DNA of 11,945 nucleotides from Promethearchaeota archaeon (GCA_004524425.1 SDNN01000072.1:1-11945); one strand, 5' to 3'. Shown: positions 1-7,620, counted from the first letter of the stretch. A program made the numbers and translations. Notes: generated from the sequence alone by a model not told the origin.

Positions 1-1028
1 AATTGCTTTCCTTTTGGGGCCAAGCTAGGATCATAATTCGAAGGAATGGGTGCAAAAACGTCAATATTATCAGGAACCTTTCCTTTTAACATGATTTTAT
101 ATTTTTCTTCAGGATCCTCTACAGAAAACGAATTGAGTACTTTATACTCCGTGATCTTTTGTTTCAAGGCAATTTTAAGTGTTAAAGCACTCATGGAATA
201 TTTAAGCTTATCAATGGTTCCGAGATAATGTTTATTAAAATAACTTCTGCCAATCAATTCATTTATTGTTTCTTTTATACCTGCATTACTTATTACAATT
301 TTAGAAGATATAAACTCATCATTCTCTAAAATTACCCCTTGAACCCTTCCATCCTCGACTTCGATTTTTTTCACGGCTTTTCCAGTTTTAATTTCTCCGC
401 CAAATTTCTTCATTCCATCCACATAAGCTTGGGGAATTGATACACAACCTCCTTTTGGGTATCCCGTGCTTATATCTGCTGAAAGAGAAGATAGACATCG
501 TATGAATTCTCCTGCTGAAGCTTCATAATAAGGGATTACAAAGTATAATCCACATATCGTATTAATGAATGAATGAATCAACTCATTCTTAGTGAATTTA
601 GATATCCACGTTTTAACATCGACATTATCAAGTTCATCAGTTTTTCTAATCCTCATTACTTTATTAAAAACTTTTACTACTCCTGGCAATTCGTCAGCGG
701 GTATTAATTTTTCAAGTTCTCTTGGAAAACTCCAAATCTTTCCTTTACAGAACCATCTGGGTCCTGGGTTTCTGGCTAAAGACCATTCAATGGCATTTTC
801 CCTTCCAATTAACCTTAAAACCTCTCCAAGGGGCCCTTTACTCGTTCTGCCAAAAGAATGAACGCCAACATCTACTTTAAAACCCTCTTTCTCATAGGTA
901 CTACACCGTCCACCAATAAAATTGTTTTTTTCAACAATGAGTGTTCTTAATCCTTTTGATGCGAGGATTCCTCCTACCGCGGTTCCCCCAATACCGCTTC
1001 CAATGATAATTGCATCATAATTGGTCAT
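1..1028 (-). CDS. FAD-dependent oxidoreductase, phytoene desaturase-like (partial, C-terminus off the window)
   Basis: Translating from the ATG at 1028 leftwards gives 342 codons without a stop; the frame runs off position 1, so the C-terminal part is missing. The N-terminus is a Rossmann dinucleotide fold: GSGIGG at residues 10-15 (GxGxxG) after a hydrophobic strand, then the acidic residue E33 that normally holds the FAD ribose. It is followed by GGRCSTYEKEGFKVDVGVHSF at about 39-59, cut here to its key features: GGR, then GF, D and G-x-H. This is the signature of the phytoene desaturase / amine oxidase group (COG1233-like). Such flavoproteins oxidise or reduce isoprenoid or amine substrates; the substrate cannot be told from this part. 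The gene is divergent from the gelsolin-like gene across about 240 bp. Only a weak GTGAT SD-like stretch precedes the ATG. Family assignment is secure, function is not. Confidence 0.85.
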   Translation of the reverse strand, partial: MTNYDAIIIGSGIGGTAVGGILASKGLRTLIVEKNNFIGGRCSTYEKEGFKVDVGVHSFGRTSKGPLGEVLRLIGRENAIEWSLARNPGPRWFCKGKIWSFPRELEKLIPADELPGVVKVFNKVMRIRKTDELDNVDVKTWISKFTKNELIHSFINTICGLYFVIPYYEASAGEFIRCLSSLSADISTGYPKGGCVSIPQAYVDGMKKFGGEIKTGKAVKKIEVEDGRVQGVILENDEFISSKIVISNAGIKETINELIGRSYFNKHYLGTIDKLKYSMSALTLKIALKQKITEYKVLNSFSVEDPEEKYKIMLKGKVPDNIDVFAPIPSNYDPSLAPKGKQ

Positions 1029-1265
1029 GATTATCACATTCTCATCTAATTTATTACAAACTCAACATAAAATTGGTTCATTAGATACTTATTATTTGGG
1101 TAATTCATTCATATTTACTTTACTTTTTTAAAACATTCTAGAAACTAGAAAACGTTTTTTATTCGAATTTAAATATTGTATTCATAGAGATAAAGGATTT
1201 TAATTTTTAATATAATTTTTACTAGATTTAAAAATACTGTCATATAAAATTACTTGAGTGATCAA

Positions 1266-1865
1266 ATGCAAATATATCTATTAGGAGTGAGAGGTGGATT
1301 AACTAAAGTACCTAAAGTTGATTTTAACGAAGATAAAGCTTATTTGATTGACGATTACAAAACCATCTATCTATGGTTTGGGAATAACATTCCTAAAAAA
1401 CAGAAAGAGTTTTGCACAAAAAAAGCCGATAAATTAAACATAAAGAGGGATAATTCTGCTAGCATACAAATCATGACCCAAAAAAAAGAATATGGATCAT
1501 TCCTTGCCATTAAAGATATTTTAAAAGAAGGCATGGCAACGGACCATAGTGTGGCTAGAAGGCCTGAGCTAGAAATTAATTATGATGATACAATCGAATT
1601 AATTGATGCTGGACTGGATCCCGACATGACCGCAGAAATTACTTTAAAAGCTCATGATATTTCAGCAGAAAAAAAATCCTATAAAGAATTATGTAGATTA
1701 CTTGCTGAAAAACAATTAATTATTTTAAAAGGCAAGAGAAAAGTAGCGGAAAAAGAAATAAAAGAGAAGGCGAAAGAGATTTTCAATTCTTCATGCTCAT
1801 ACGAAGAACTTTGTTGGTTAATTGCTGAACTGGATCTTTTAATTGATAAGAAAAATATCGACTAA
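1266..1865 (+). CDS. Gelsolin-like domain protein with C-terminal helical tandem repeat (Asgard type)
   Basis: This is a protein of 199 residues from ATG 1266; an in-frame TTG at 1254 would add four residues (numbering below uses that TTG). Residues 6-90 match the gelsolin fold: IYLLGVRGG (compare gelsolin LFxVRG), a VP pair at 19-20, the strand pair KAYLIDDYKTIYLWFG at 28-43 (compare D-x-FILD-x-x-x-IYxWxG), then a Lys-rich helix and an acidic/aromatic end. Gelsolin domains bind and sever or cap actin filaments, usually with Ca2+. Among prokaryotes such proteins are known from Asgard archaea. Only one gelsolin domain is present. The C-terminal half (128-200) is charged and helical, with two copies of a 40-residue unit. 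No SD is seen. A TATA-like TTTAAAAATA at 1228-1236 would start RNA near 1258, which favours a nearly leaderless ATG 1266. Fold call is firm; actin binding is inferred. Confidence 0.8.
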   Translation: MQIYLLGVRGGLTKVPKVDFNEDKAYLIDDYKTIYLWFGNNIPKKQKEFCTKKADKLNIKRDNSASIQIMTQKKEYGSFLAIKDILKEGMATDHSVARRPELEINYDDTIELIDAGLDPDMTAEITLKAHDISAEKKSYKELCRLLAEKQLIILKGKRKVAEKEIKEKAKEIFNSSCSYEELCWLIAELDLLIDKKNID

Positions 1866-1887
1866 ATTAAGAAAACAAATTCTTAAT
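1866..1887. terminator. Hairpin between convergent genes
   Basis: A perfect 8-bp inverted repeat, ATTAAGAA (1866-1873) and TTCTTAAT (1880-1887), with a 6-nt loop starts directly after the gelsolin-like stop codon and lies before the convergent zinc-ribbon gene. It could end or stabilise transcripts from either side. Archaeal termination mostly relies on T-runs, and there is no long T-run right after it, so the role is uncertain. Confidence 0.35.
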
Positions 1888-1926
1888 ATGCTCACGTTCA
1901 AGGTTGTAAAAAGATAACGAATCTAT

Positions 1927-2079
1927 TTATTTAAGAAAAAGAGAAGGATCGCATTTATCTAAACGTTCCCAATATCGACACACGAAGCATTGTAATATTC
2001 TAGTTTTCTTGGAACTTTCTTTGATCGTACGTAAAGCCATGATATTTCCACATTTGGGACATTTCTTTAACTCTTTCAT
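1927..2079 (-). CDS. Zinc-ribbon miniprotein
   Basis: A 50-residue protein from ATG 2079; an in-frame TTG at 2133 would add 18 mostly basic residues. It has two CxxC knuckles: CPKC at 7-10 followed by G-N, and CFVC at 31-34 followed by RYW, a classic four-cysteine zinc ribbon. The 20-residue gap between knuckles is Lys/Arg/Ser-rich. Such small ribbons bind nucleic acid or act as subunits of larger transcription or translation complexes; nothing here names a partner. It is convergent with the gelsolin-like gene. A TATA-like TTTATAAATA lies at about 2150-2160 on this strand and would start RNA near 2129, just inside the TTG start, so that start is not supported by it. No SD precedes either start. 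Cysteine spacing makes the gene credible despite its size. Confidence 0.65.
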   Translation of the reverse strand: MKELKKCPKCGNIMALRTIKESSKKTRILQCFVCRYWERLDKCDPSLFLK

Positions 2080-2268
2080 TCGAGTGTTACTCTCATACCT
2101 TTTTATCCTTGAGTTAAAAATTCTTTTTGTCAATTAATTAATAAAATTCTTATTTATAAATTTCAATGTAATTAATCTGGTTAAAGAATCGTGGTAAATA
2201 AAGAAGAAAACGCTATTTTCCATGATGAGATATAAAAATTAGGGCTGAAATTAGGTGATAAAGAAGTA

Positions 2269-3093
2269 TTATATTATTTGCCCGCAATAATTTCCACCAA
2301 ATGGTCTTTTCGAGATTGGTTTGATCACCTGAAGAGGCTTGGTCCACATGACATCATGGGGTATGTTAAAAATCTCACAAAATTCTTTTAAATAAGGCTC
2401 AATCACTTCACGCGTTTCAGGTTCAAGATCATAAACCTTTGCCCCCACGCCCAATCTCGATTCTAAATCCTCATCAGTTCTCAATATTATCTTTCCGCGA
2501 TGTATTCCCGTCCCTAATTCATTGCCACATATAGGGTCCTCGCTCTCAACTATCGTTCCATCGGGAAGGAATTTCAAGCCTAGAGCTATGATTAGCCCGC
2601 CTGCCATGTATTCCCCTAAGAAATCCTTTGCAGTACCACCAAAAATTAAGACTGGGTATTTTTTCTCATATTCCTTGATGTGAATTCCAACGCGATATCC
2701 AACATCCTTCTTAATATACATCTTACCTCCTCTCGCAGACAATCCGATGACATCTCCTCCATCTCCATCGACAATTATCATCCCATCATTCATGGTATTT
2801 CCTGCTTGATCCTCACAATTTCCGTTCACTATTATTTTAGGACCGTCCATGAATATGCCAAGATCATTACCCGGAAGTCCATTTATGATCATCTCTAAAT
2901 CGCCTTGTAAAGACGCACCAATAAATCTCTGTCCACAGACATTATTGAGCACAATTCTTTGATATCCTTGTTCTATTGCTTCATGAATCTGCTCATTTAA
3001 TTGTTGATAATTCAGGGGATTTCCCTGTGGACAAACTTCAATTTCAATAAATCTTCTCGTTTCCTTTTCATCTAATATAAGCTTGTCTATCAT
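2269..3093 (-). CDS. Glutamate synthase GXGXG-domain subunit (GltB3)
   Basis: The protein of 274 residues is the stand-alone equivalent of the C-terminal domain of the glutamate synthase large chain. Residues 50-205 hold regularly spaced Gly motifs (GQRFIGASLQGD, GNTMNDGMIIVDGDGGD, GGLIIALG, GTGIHRGKI), which form the right-handed beta-helix of the GXGXG family. In full-length GltB this helix is structural and braces the ammonia channel between the glutaminase and FMN domains. It is the last gene of the hdr-glt operon: its ATG lies 3 bp after the stop of the FMN-core gene, behind an SD-like AGGTGAG. GXGXG domains also occur in the FwdC/FmdC subunit of formylmethanofuran dehydrogenase, but the neighbours make the glutamate synthase role clear. 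Stop TAA at 2269-2271. Confidence 0.9.
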   Translation of the reverse strand: MIDKLILDEKETRRFIEIEVCPQGNPLNYQQLNEQIHEAIEQGYQRIVLNNVCGQRFIGASLQGDLEMIINGLPGNDLGIFMDGPKIIVNGNCEDQAGNTMNDGMIIVDGDGGDVIGLSARGGKMYIKKDVGYRVGIHIKEYEKKYPVLIFGGTAKDFLGEYMAGGLIIALGLKFLPDGTIVESEDPICGNELGTGIHRGKIILRTDEDLESRLGVGAKVYDLEPETREVIEPYLKEFCEIFNIPHDVMWTKPLQVIKPISKRPFGGNYCGQII

Positions 3094-3096
3094 GAT

Positions 3097-4617
3097 TCAC
3101 TCACCTGCATGTTTCACTCCTAAAATATTAGCAATCTTAGGATTAGGCCCAATATATCGCAAGCGATCCTTATTTGAGCGTAGCGACTCAATTGAATCTA
3201 TGCCCATGGCTCCTAAAACCTCTTTTAACTCTTCATTCCAGGAGTTAAATAAATTAATTATCCTATTTCTCGCAACATCAATATCCAATCTTTTAACGAG
3301 ATATTCCTGTTGAGTGGCAATGCCCCATGAACAAAGTCCTCTAAAGCATTGTTGACAGACCCTGCAACCCATTGCGATTAAAACGGGCATGCCCACCATT
3401 CCCACATCAGCACCTAAAGCAATTGCTTTGATCAAGTCTGCTGAATATCGTATTGAACCTCCAGCTACTAGGGTGACTTGATCTCTAAGACCCTCCTTTC
3501 TCAACCTATCGTCAACGGAAGCAATGGCGAGCTCTATCGGAATTCCTGCATGATCTCTAATTATTCTAGGGGCCGCACCAGTTCCACCTCTAAATCCATC
3601 TAATGTTAAAAAATCCGCCCCTCCCCTTACAATGCCCACCGCTATGGGGGCTGAATTATGCACGGCAGCTATCTTCACTCCAATGGGCACCTTATATCTC
3701 GTGGCTTCTTTAAGTGCGGCAATTAATTGGGCAAGGTCTTCAATGGAATATATATCATGGTGTGGATATGGTGAAAGTGCATCAGAACCTTTTGGAATCA
3801 TTCTGGTTTGAGAGATGAGACTATTGACTTTTTCCCCAGGGAGATGACCTCCATGTCCTGGTTTTGCACCTTGTCCAATCTTGATTTCAATACCAGCTGT
3901 TTTTTGTAAATAATTAATATCTACACCAAATCTTCCAGAAGCAACTTCTGTAATGATATTGTTTCCATATTCATAAAAATCAGGATGTAAGCCTCCTTCT
4001 CCTGATCCGGCTAGAATGTTTAATTCTTTTACTGCTTGATATATCGCCATGCAAGCATTATAACTAATTGACCCTAAACTCATGTGTCCTACCATTATCG
4101 GCATGTCAATTTCAAAGTTGGGCATCAATCCCGTTTTCAGTGAAATGCTCTCTGGATTATTATAATCTGTGGTAAAATCAAGTCTTTGAGGCTTGCGACC
4201 AAAAAATATTTTGGTTTCAATTGTTTCTCTTAGAGGATCTATAGAAGGATTAGTAACTTGACACGCATCGAGCAAGAGATCATCAAATATACTTCTAATG
4301 GGTCTATCATTACCAGTTGCGCTCAATAACACACCTCCATTACCTGATTGAGCCCATATAATATTTCTTATTCTTCTCGTATAATTACCATGTGGAGGTA
4401 AATAGGATTCATTTTGAATAACTCTTATTGCTTTACCAGGACACATGGCAACACATCTCTGACAAGCAACGCATTTGCTGTCATCAGCGATGATTTTCTC
4501 TCCATTAAACGAAAGTGCATCATAAGAACAATGCGTGACGCATCGTTTACATTTTTTACAATAATCCCTATCAATGACAACTTTGAAATAACTTAAAGTA
4601 TTATGAGCTAATGACAT
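3097..4617 (-). CDS. Glutamate synthase core: ferredoxin domain plus FMN/[3Fe-4S] synthase domain (archaeal-type GltB2)
   Basis: This 506-residue protein carries out the synthase half-reaction: ammonia plus 2-oxoglutarate plus two electrons gives glutamate. Residues 10-65 form a 2x[4Fe-4S] ferredoxin domain with C20/23/26/30 and C49/52/55/59 (the first motif has Ser, not Pro, after its last Cys). Residues 85-460 form the FMN-binding TIM barrel, seen in GQGAKPGHGGHLPGEKV (249-264), DGFRGGTGAAP (340-350) and AGGSIR (385-390). The [3Fe-4S] ligands of glutamate synthase (C-x5-C-x4-C) match C418, C424 and C429, followed by WGIATQ. The fused ferredoxin domain is typical of archaeal-type enzymes and suggests electrons arrive through Fe-S carriers. 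Its ATG sits 1 bp past the glutaminase stop with GGAGGG at 4626-4631, which fixes the start. Confidence 0.95.
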   Translation of the reverse strand: MSLAHNTLSYFKVVIDRDYCKKCKRCVTHCSYDALSFNGEKIIADDSKCVACQRCVAMCPGKAIRVIQNESYLPPHGNYTRRIRNIIWAQSGNGGVLLSATGNDRPIRSIFDDLLLDACQVTNPSIDPLRETIETKIFFGRKPQRLDFTTDYNNPESISLKTGLMPNFEIDMPIMVGHMSLGSISYNACMAIYQAVKELNILAGSGEGGLHPDFYEYGNNIITEVASGRFGVDINYLQKTAGIEIKIGQGAKPGHGGHLPGEKVNSLISQTRMIPKGSDALSPYPHHDIYSIEDLAQLIAALKEATRYKVPIGVKIAAVHNSAPIAVGIVRGGADFLTLDGFRGGTGAAPRIIRDHAGIPIELAIASVDDRLRKEGLRDQVTLVAGGSIRYSADLIKAIALGADVGMVGMPVLIAMGCRVCQQCFRGLCSWGIATQQEYLVKRLDIDVARNRIINLFNSWNEELKEVLGAMGIDSIESLRSNKDRLRYIGPNPKIANILGVKHAGE

Positions 4618-4618
4618 T

Positions 4619-5812
4619 TTAACAACCCTCCACGGATAATTGTATTTTTTCTAAAGGTTTTTCAAGACCATCTCTTACAATACCGTCTCCTACTCTAGCA
4701 ATTATCGCAGTTCCACTTTTCGGATGCCAAATTTTCTTGAATTCATGTGGTTTAGACTCTTTTAGCATTAATCTCTTAAAGCTGGCTTCTTCACTGCTGA
4801 GATATAACGTATTTTCATCTTCAGATATGGCCGCAACTAGAGGTCTTAATTTTTTTCTATCAGTTAGTCCAATCAAGGTTGGAGAAGAATCATTTTGCCC
4901 GACAATAATTGAAAACGGTCCATTTAACATGGCTGATCTATACGTGGCTCTGATGTTCTTGAGAATCATATATAGTTTAGCATCCATTTTTCTCATTTCA
5001 TCAAATAAAGGAGGTGCCAGAGCCAAGCTAGCAATTGAAACGGGAATCTGGTGTTTTCTAACTAAAAGATCAAATAAATATGCGATCACTTCAGTATCTG
5101 TAAAGAGTGAACACTTGTAACCAAATGATTCTAAATATCGCATGTTGGTTCCGTATGAGGTTATTTCTCCATTATGGACCACTGATGTACCCAATAAATT
5201 AAAAGGATGAGCACCACCCCACCATCCTGGTGTATTAGTAGGAAATCTACTATGCGCCAACCACATGTACGCCTCGTAATCGGCGATCTTGTAATAGTCC
5301 GCGATTTCATGAGACCATCCGTTTCCTTTGAAAACCCCCATGTTTTTACCAGAAGACATTATGAAAGCTCCTTCATATTTATCGTTGATTTCCATTACTA
5401 ATTGCATTACCTGATCGTCACATGAAACGCTTTTCATCTCTTTAGGTTCGTAGAACACTCTCCATGTTATTGGTGGGTGATCTATGTTAGAAGGCACTTT
5501 AGTGGGAATGGCTTCAGATTGAATGATGTATCCAATTTTTTCTAGATGACGGAGTACTCTTTCTTTACTGGCTTCATCATCAAATAAAAAATGAAGCGCA
5601 TAATAATCTTTATAATTAGGATAAATTCCATATCCCGCAAAACCCGCGCCTAGCCCATTTTCCCTATCATGTAAGATACACAACATGTCTATAATTTTAC
5701 TGCCATGATCTCTTGTTCCATCAATATTGATATACCCAGAGATGCCACATCCATCAAATACTCTTTCATTCTTAAATTCAGTTGGGAGTGACGTATAATT
5801 CTTCCAATTCAT
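4619..5812 (-). CDS. Glutamate synthase glutaminase subunit, class II glutamine amidotransferase (GltB1)
   Basis: This 397-residue protein hydrolyses glutamine to glutamate and ammonia for the synthase core. It is an Ntn-type amidotransferase: the nucleophile should be C22 in GCGISGYINIDG, with AHSRFPTNT (186-194), HNGEI (213-217) and FTDTEV (237-242) as the usual substrate and oxyanion-hole motifs. The 21 residues before C22 must be removed as a propeptide, as known for bacterial GltB. I chose ATG 5812 over the in-frame ATG at 5845. The 5812 start has GGAGG at 5825-5829 upstream and lies 1 bp after the Hdr stop; the 5845 start would overlap that gene by 32 bp and has no SD. Class II amidotransferases also occur in PurF, GlmS and AsnB, but gene order and the WWGGAHPF insert fit GltB1. 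Confidence 0.92.
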   Translation of the reverse strand: MNWKNYTSLPTEFKNERVFDGCGISGYINIDGTRDHGSKIIDMLCILHDRENGLGAGFAGYGIYPNYKDYYALHFLFDDEASKERVLRHLEKIGYIIQSEAIPTKVPSNIDHPPITWRVFYEPKEMKSVSCDDQVMQLVMEINDKYEGAFIMSSGKNMGVFKGNGWSHEIADYYKIADYEAYMWLAHSRFPTNTPGWWGGAHPFNLLGTSVVHNGEITSYGTNMRYLESFGYKCSLFTDTEVIAYLFDLLVRKHQIPVSIASLALAPPLFDEMRKMDAKLYMILKNIRATYRSAMLNGPFSIIVGQNDSSPTLIGLTDRKKLRPLVAAISEDENTLYLSSEEASFKRLMLKESKPHEFKKIWHPKSGTAIIARVGDGIVRDGLEKPLEKIQLSVEGC

Positions 5813-5813
5813 T

Positions 5814-7154
5814 TTAGTAACTTTCCTCCAATTCTTCTTTTTCATGTACTTGGTTAATTAATTGTTTTAAATCATCAAGCTGTGGTTTTGATGCCTCTAA
5901 TCCAACTCTTTTTCGAGCTGAGTGAGAGAACATGGCAACAGTTCCCATCTTTTTAAAAGCTTCAAACTCATCTTTAAATCCTTCAGTAATATTGCCTTTT
6001 TCAGTTGCTAAATTGCGTAAAGTTGTAAACACATCTACTAGTCCTACTCTCATTGGACATAATTCATAGCACACATAACAATCCAAACACATCCATATTG
6101 ATGGATCGCTTATGACCTCATCAATATTGCCATTAAGGATCTGGCCAACGATATTTTTTGGGTCAAATGATGTAATTTTTGCCACGGGACAATCTATGTT
6201 ACAAGCGCCACACGAGAAGCATTTCTTTAAAAATTCCACATCAAAATGCTTTTTTATTTCTTCATTTTTTTTATGAATCAGATCTACCTTTTTAAAAATG
6301 CTATCAACAGGAGTTCTATGATGTTTGCTCATGATATCCCTGATGTCGATACCCAGAGCAATACAAAGTAGTTCAGAATAATACAAAACCGGAATGTCAT
6401 AATCATAGTCAAGCTTCTTCAAATCTTGCTGCAAATGGTCAAATTGAGTAAAACATTGTGGACATCCTACCACTATGCATTCTATTCTAGCCTCTTTTAT
6501 GCTTTCTAACTTTGAATGAATCATTTCCATTCCTGAGTCAGGATTACCTGCTCTTGCTAAGCTGCCTCCACAACAATCCATTTTTCGATCATAATCAACA
6601 CTTTTTGCTCCAAGATCTTCAATTAAGGTATCAAAAAAGTGAGGCTCCATGGGATCATCCATTTGTATTTTTTCACTTGGTCGAAGGAAATGGCATCCAT
6701 AATGTACTCCTACGCGCAACCCAGATAATGGATATTTAATATTATCTTTAATCGTATCTTTTCCCAATTTATGAAAAAATTCTACCAAATGATATACATC
6801 TATTTCCCCACTCACACTCAAGTCAATTTTTTTGAGATAAAAATTCATTTTGTCCCGGAAATGATGATCCGTTTTTATTACACTTCTCACTCCTTTTAGC
6901 GTCTCAAAACAGCCATTGCAAGGGGTAAGTATATCTCTTCCTTCAGCCTCAGCGAGGGCTAAGTTTCTAGAGGCTGTTACATTATATATCAAATCATCAG
7001 AATTCTTAATTCCGTTGGGTTCTGGACAGCAGCTAAACTTTAAATTCTCTGTAAACGGAATTCCAAAAAATTCTAATGCTTTTCTTACCGAAACTTCAAT
7101 AAAAGGCAAGCGATATGAAATCATGCATCCAGGAAATAATACGATTGGCTGAAT
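5814..7154 (-). CDS. HdrB-HdrC fusion: heterodisulfide reductase-like Fe-S protein (probable ATT start)
   Basis: This predicted protein has 446 residues. HdrB part: two CCG motifs, each able to hold a noncubane [4Fe-4S] cluster, with C10/C42-C43/C79/C82 and C154/C194-C195/C231/C234; spacings C-x31-CC-x35-CxxC and C-x39-CC-x35-CxxC fit the family rule. HdrC part, after a helical linker at about 270-305: C312/315/318/322 and C356/359/362/366, two [4Fe-4S] sites. In methanogens HdrBC reduces the CoM-S-S-CoB disulfide; elsewhere homologues move electrons between thiols, quinones, ferredoxin and flavins. The first ATG (7124) would drop C10 of the LFPGC motif. Between that ATG and the in-frame stop at 7173-7175 there is no ATG, GTG or TTG, but an ATT at 7154 lies 9 nt after GGAGG (7164-7168). 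It is the first gene of the glt operon; no HdrA or GltD lies nearby. Confidence 0.9.
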   Translation of the reverse strand: MQPIVLFPGCMISYRLPFIEVSVRKALEFFGIPFTENLKFSCCPEPNGIKNSDDLIYNVTASRNLALAEAEGRDILTPCNGCFETLKGVRSVIKTDHHFRDKMNFYLKKIDLSVSGEIDVYHLVEFFHKLGKDTIKDNIKYPLSGLRVGVHYGCHFLRPSEKIQMDDPMEPHFFDTLIEDLGAKSVDYDRKMDCCGGSLARAGNPDSGMEMIHSKLESIKEARIECIVVGCPQCFTQFDHLQQDLKKLDYDYDIPVLYYSELLCIALGIDIRDIMSKHHRTPVDSIFKKVDLIHKKNEEIKKHFDVEFLKKCFSCGACNIDCPVAKITSFDPKNIVGQILNGNIDEVISDPSIWMCLDCYVCYELCPMRVGLVDVFTTLRNLATEKGNITEGFKDEFEAFKKMGTVAMFSHSARKRVGLEASKPQLDDLKQLINQVHEKEELEESY

Positions 7155-7163
7155 ATTAAGGCT

Positions 7164-7168
7164 CCTCC
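7164..7168 (-). promoter_or_regulatory. Shine-Dalgarno site that sets the ATT start of the HdrBC gene
   Basis: GGAGG on the minus strand, 9 nt before the ATT at 7154. The same 9-nt spacing is found between GGAGG and ATG for the FMN-core gene downstream (4627-4631 to 4617). It is 39 nt from the ATG at 7124, too far to serve it. Confidence 0.7.
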
Positions 7169-7183
7169 AGATTTATTAGATGA

Positions 7184-7213
7184 TAATTAAAATATATATT
7201 ATTATTAATAATA
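7184..7213 (-). promoter_or_regulatory. Probable promoter and palindrome of the hdr-glt operon
   Basis: Read on the minus strand, AATATATATTTTAATTA (7200-7184) is a TATA-like box whose usual 25-bp offset places the RNA start near 7170, just before the GGAGG of the HdrBC gene. A perfect 14-bp palindrome, TATTATT/AATAATA (7200-7213), abuts it upstream and could be an operator. Both elements are pure A/T in AT-rich DNA, so the match may be chance. Confidence 0.35.
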
Positions 7214-7584
7214 TAACTGAATCCTTAAAAAATATATTGATTATCAATTTAAAAATCTTATGCTTTTAGGTTAAGTTTTCTAAAAAAGTTTTTATTATCT
7301 TTATTGAGAGTGAAAAATATTCAGATTTTAATCATATCAATGAAAATAGTTAAAACTAACTTGCGATTATTATAAATATTGTGAAAGTTAATTTAACCAT
7401 TCTCATATTTTCCATTTATTAATATTTTAGAAATTATCAAATAATTTCAATCAGTTATATTAGTTATACTAAAAAACACTAATAGCTTAGGACTAAAAAT
7501 AAAACTCCTTATTAGTTTGGTTTCAAAAAATAATGAGCAATAGAATTAATATCAAAAGCCTAAATAATTATCATTATTATATTA

Positions 7585-7596
7585 AATTATAAAAAC
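7585..7596 (+). promoter_or_regulatory. TATA-like box for the MntA/HepT pair
   Basis: AATTATAAAAAC is centred about 30 bp before the GTG start at 7621, so RNA would begin near 7616 and be almost leaderless. This fits the lack of any SD before that start. Confidence 0.4.
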
Positions 7597-7620
7597 TCTA
7601 ATTTATTGATTCAAATTTGA

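Larger units (their letters stand above)
7155..7620. other. AT-rich divergent intergenic region
   Basis: This stretch of 466 bp separates the hdr-glt operon (-) from the MntA/HepT pair (+). I see no credible gene: the longest ATG frames found are under 20 codons. It holds the hdr SD and probable promoter near 7184-7200, a 14-bp palindrome at 7200-7213, a small palindrome TTAGT-TAT-ACTAA at 7460-7472, and the TATA-like box of the MntA gene at 7585-7596. No tRNA-like fold or repeat array is visible. Confidence 0.6.

Noticed and set aside
592..861. 89-residue frame on the plus strand
   Set aside because: It is antisense to the clearly conserved FAD oxidoreductase frame and shows no domain.
2221..2262. 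C/D-box-like sRNA (ATGATGA, CTGA, GTGATAA in order) between the glt operon and the zinc-ribbon gene
   Set aside because: A final D box (CTGA) is missing at the expected distance and no terminal stem can be drawn.
2680..3313. Plus-strand frames of 72 and 76 residues across the GXGXG and FMN-core genes
   Set aside because: They are complementary to well-conserved coding sequence and resemble no protein.
4737..5120. 127-residue frame on the plus strand
   Set aside because: It is antisense to the glutaminase gene, has no motif and no ribosome site; a shadow frame.
5814..7124. HdrBC gene starting at ATG 7124
   Set aside because: This start would remove the first cysteine of the first CCG motif and has no SD at a usable distance; the ATT at 7154 fits better.
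7155..7620. Possible tRNA, CRISPR array or mobile-element end in the long gap
   Set aside because: No cloverleaf, no regularly spaced repeat, and no terminal inverted repeats with target duplication were seen.
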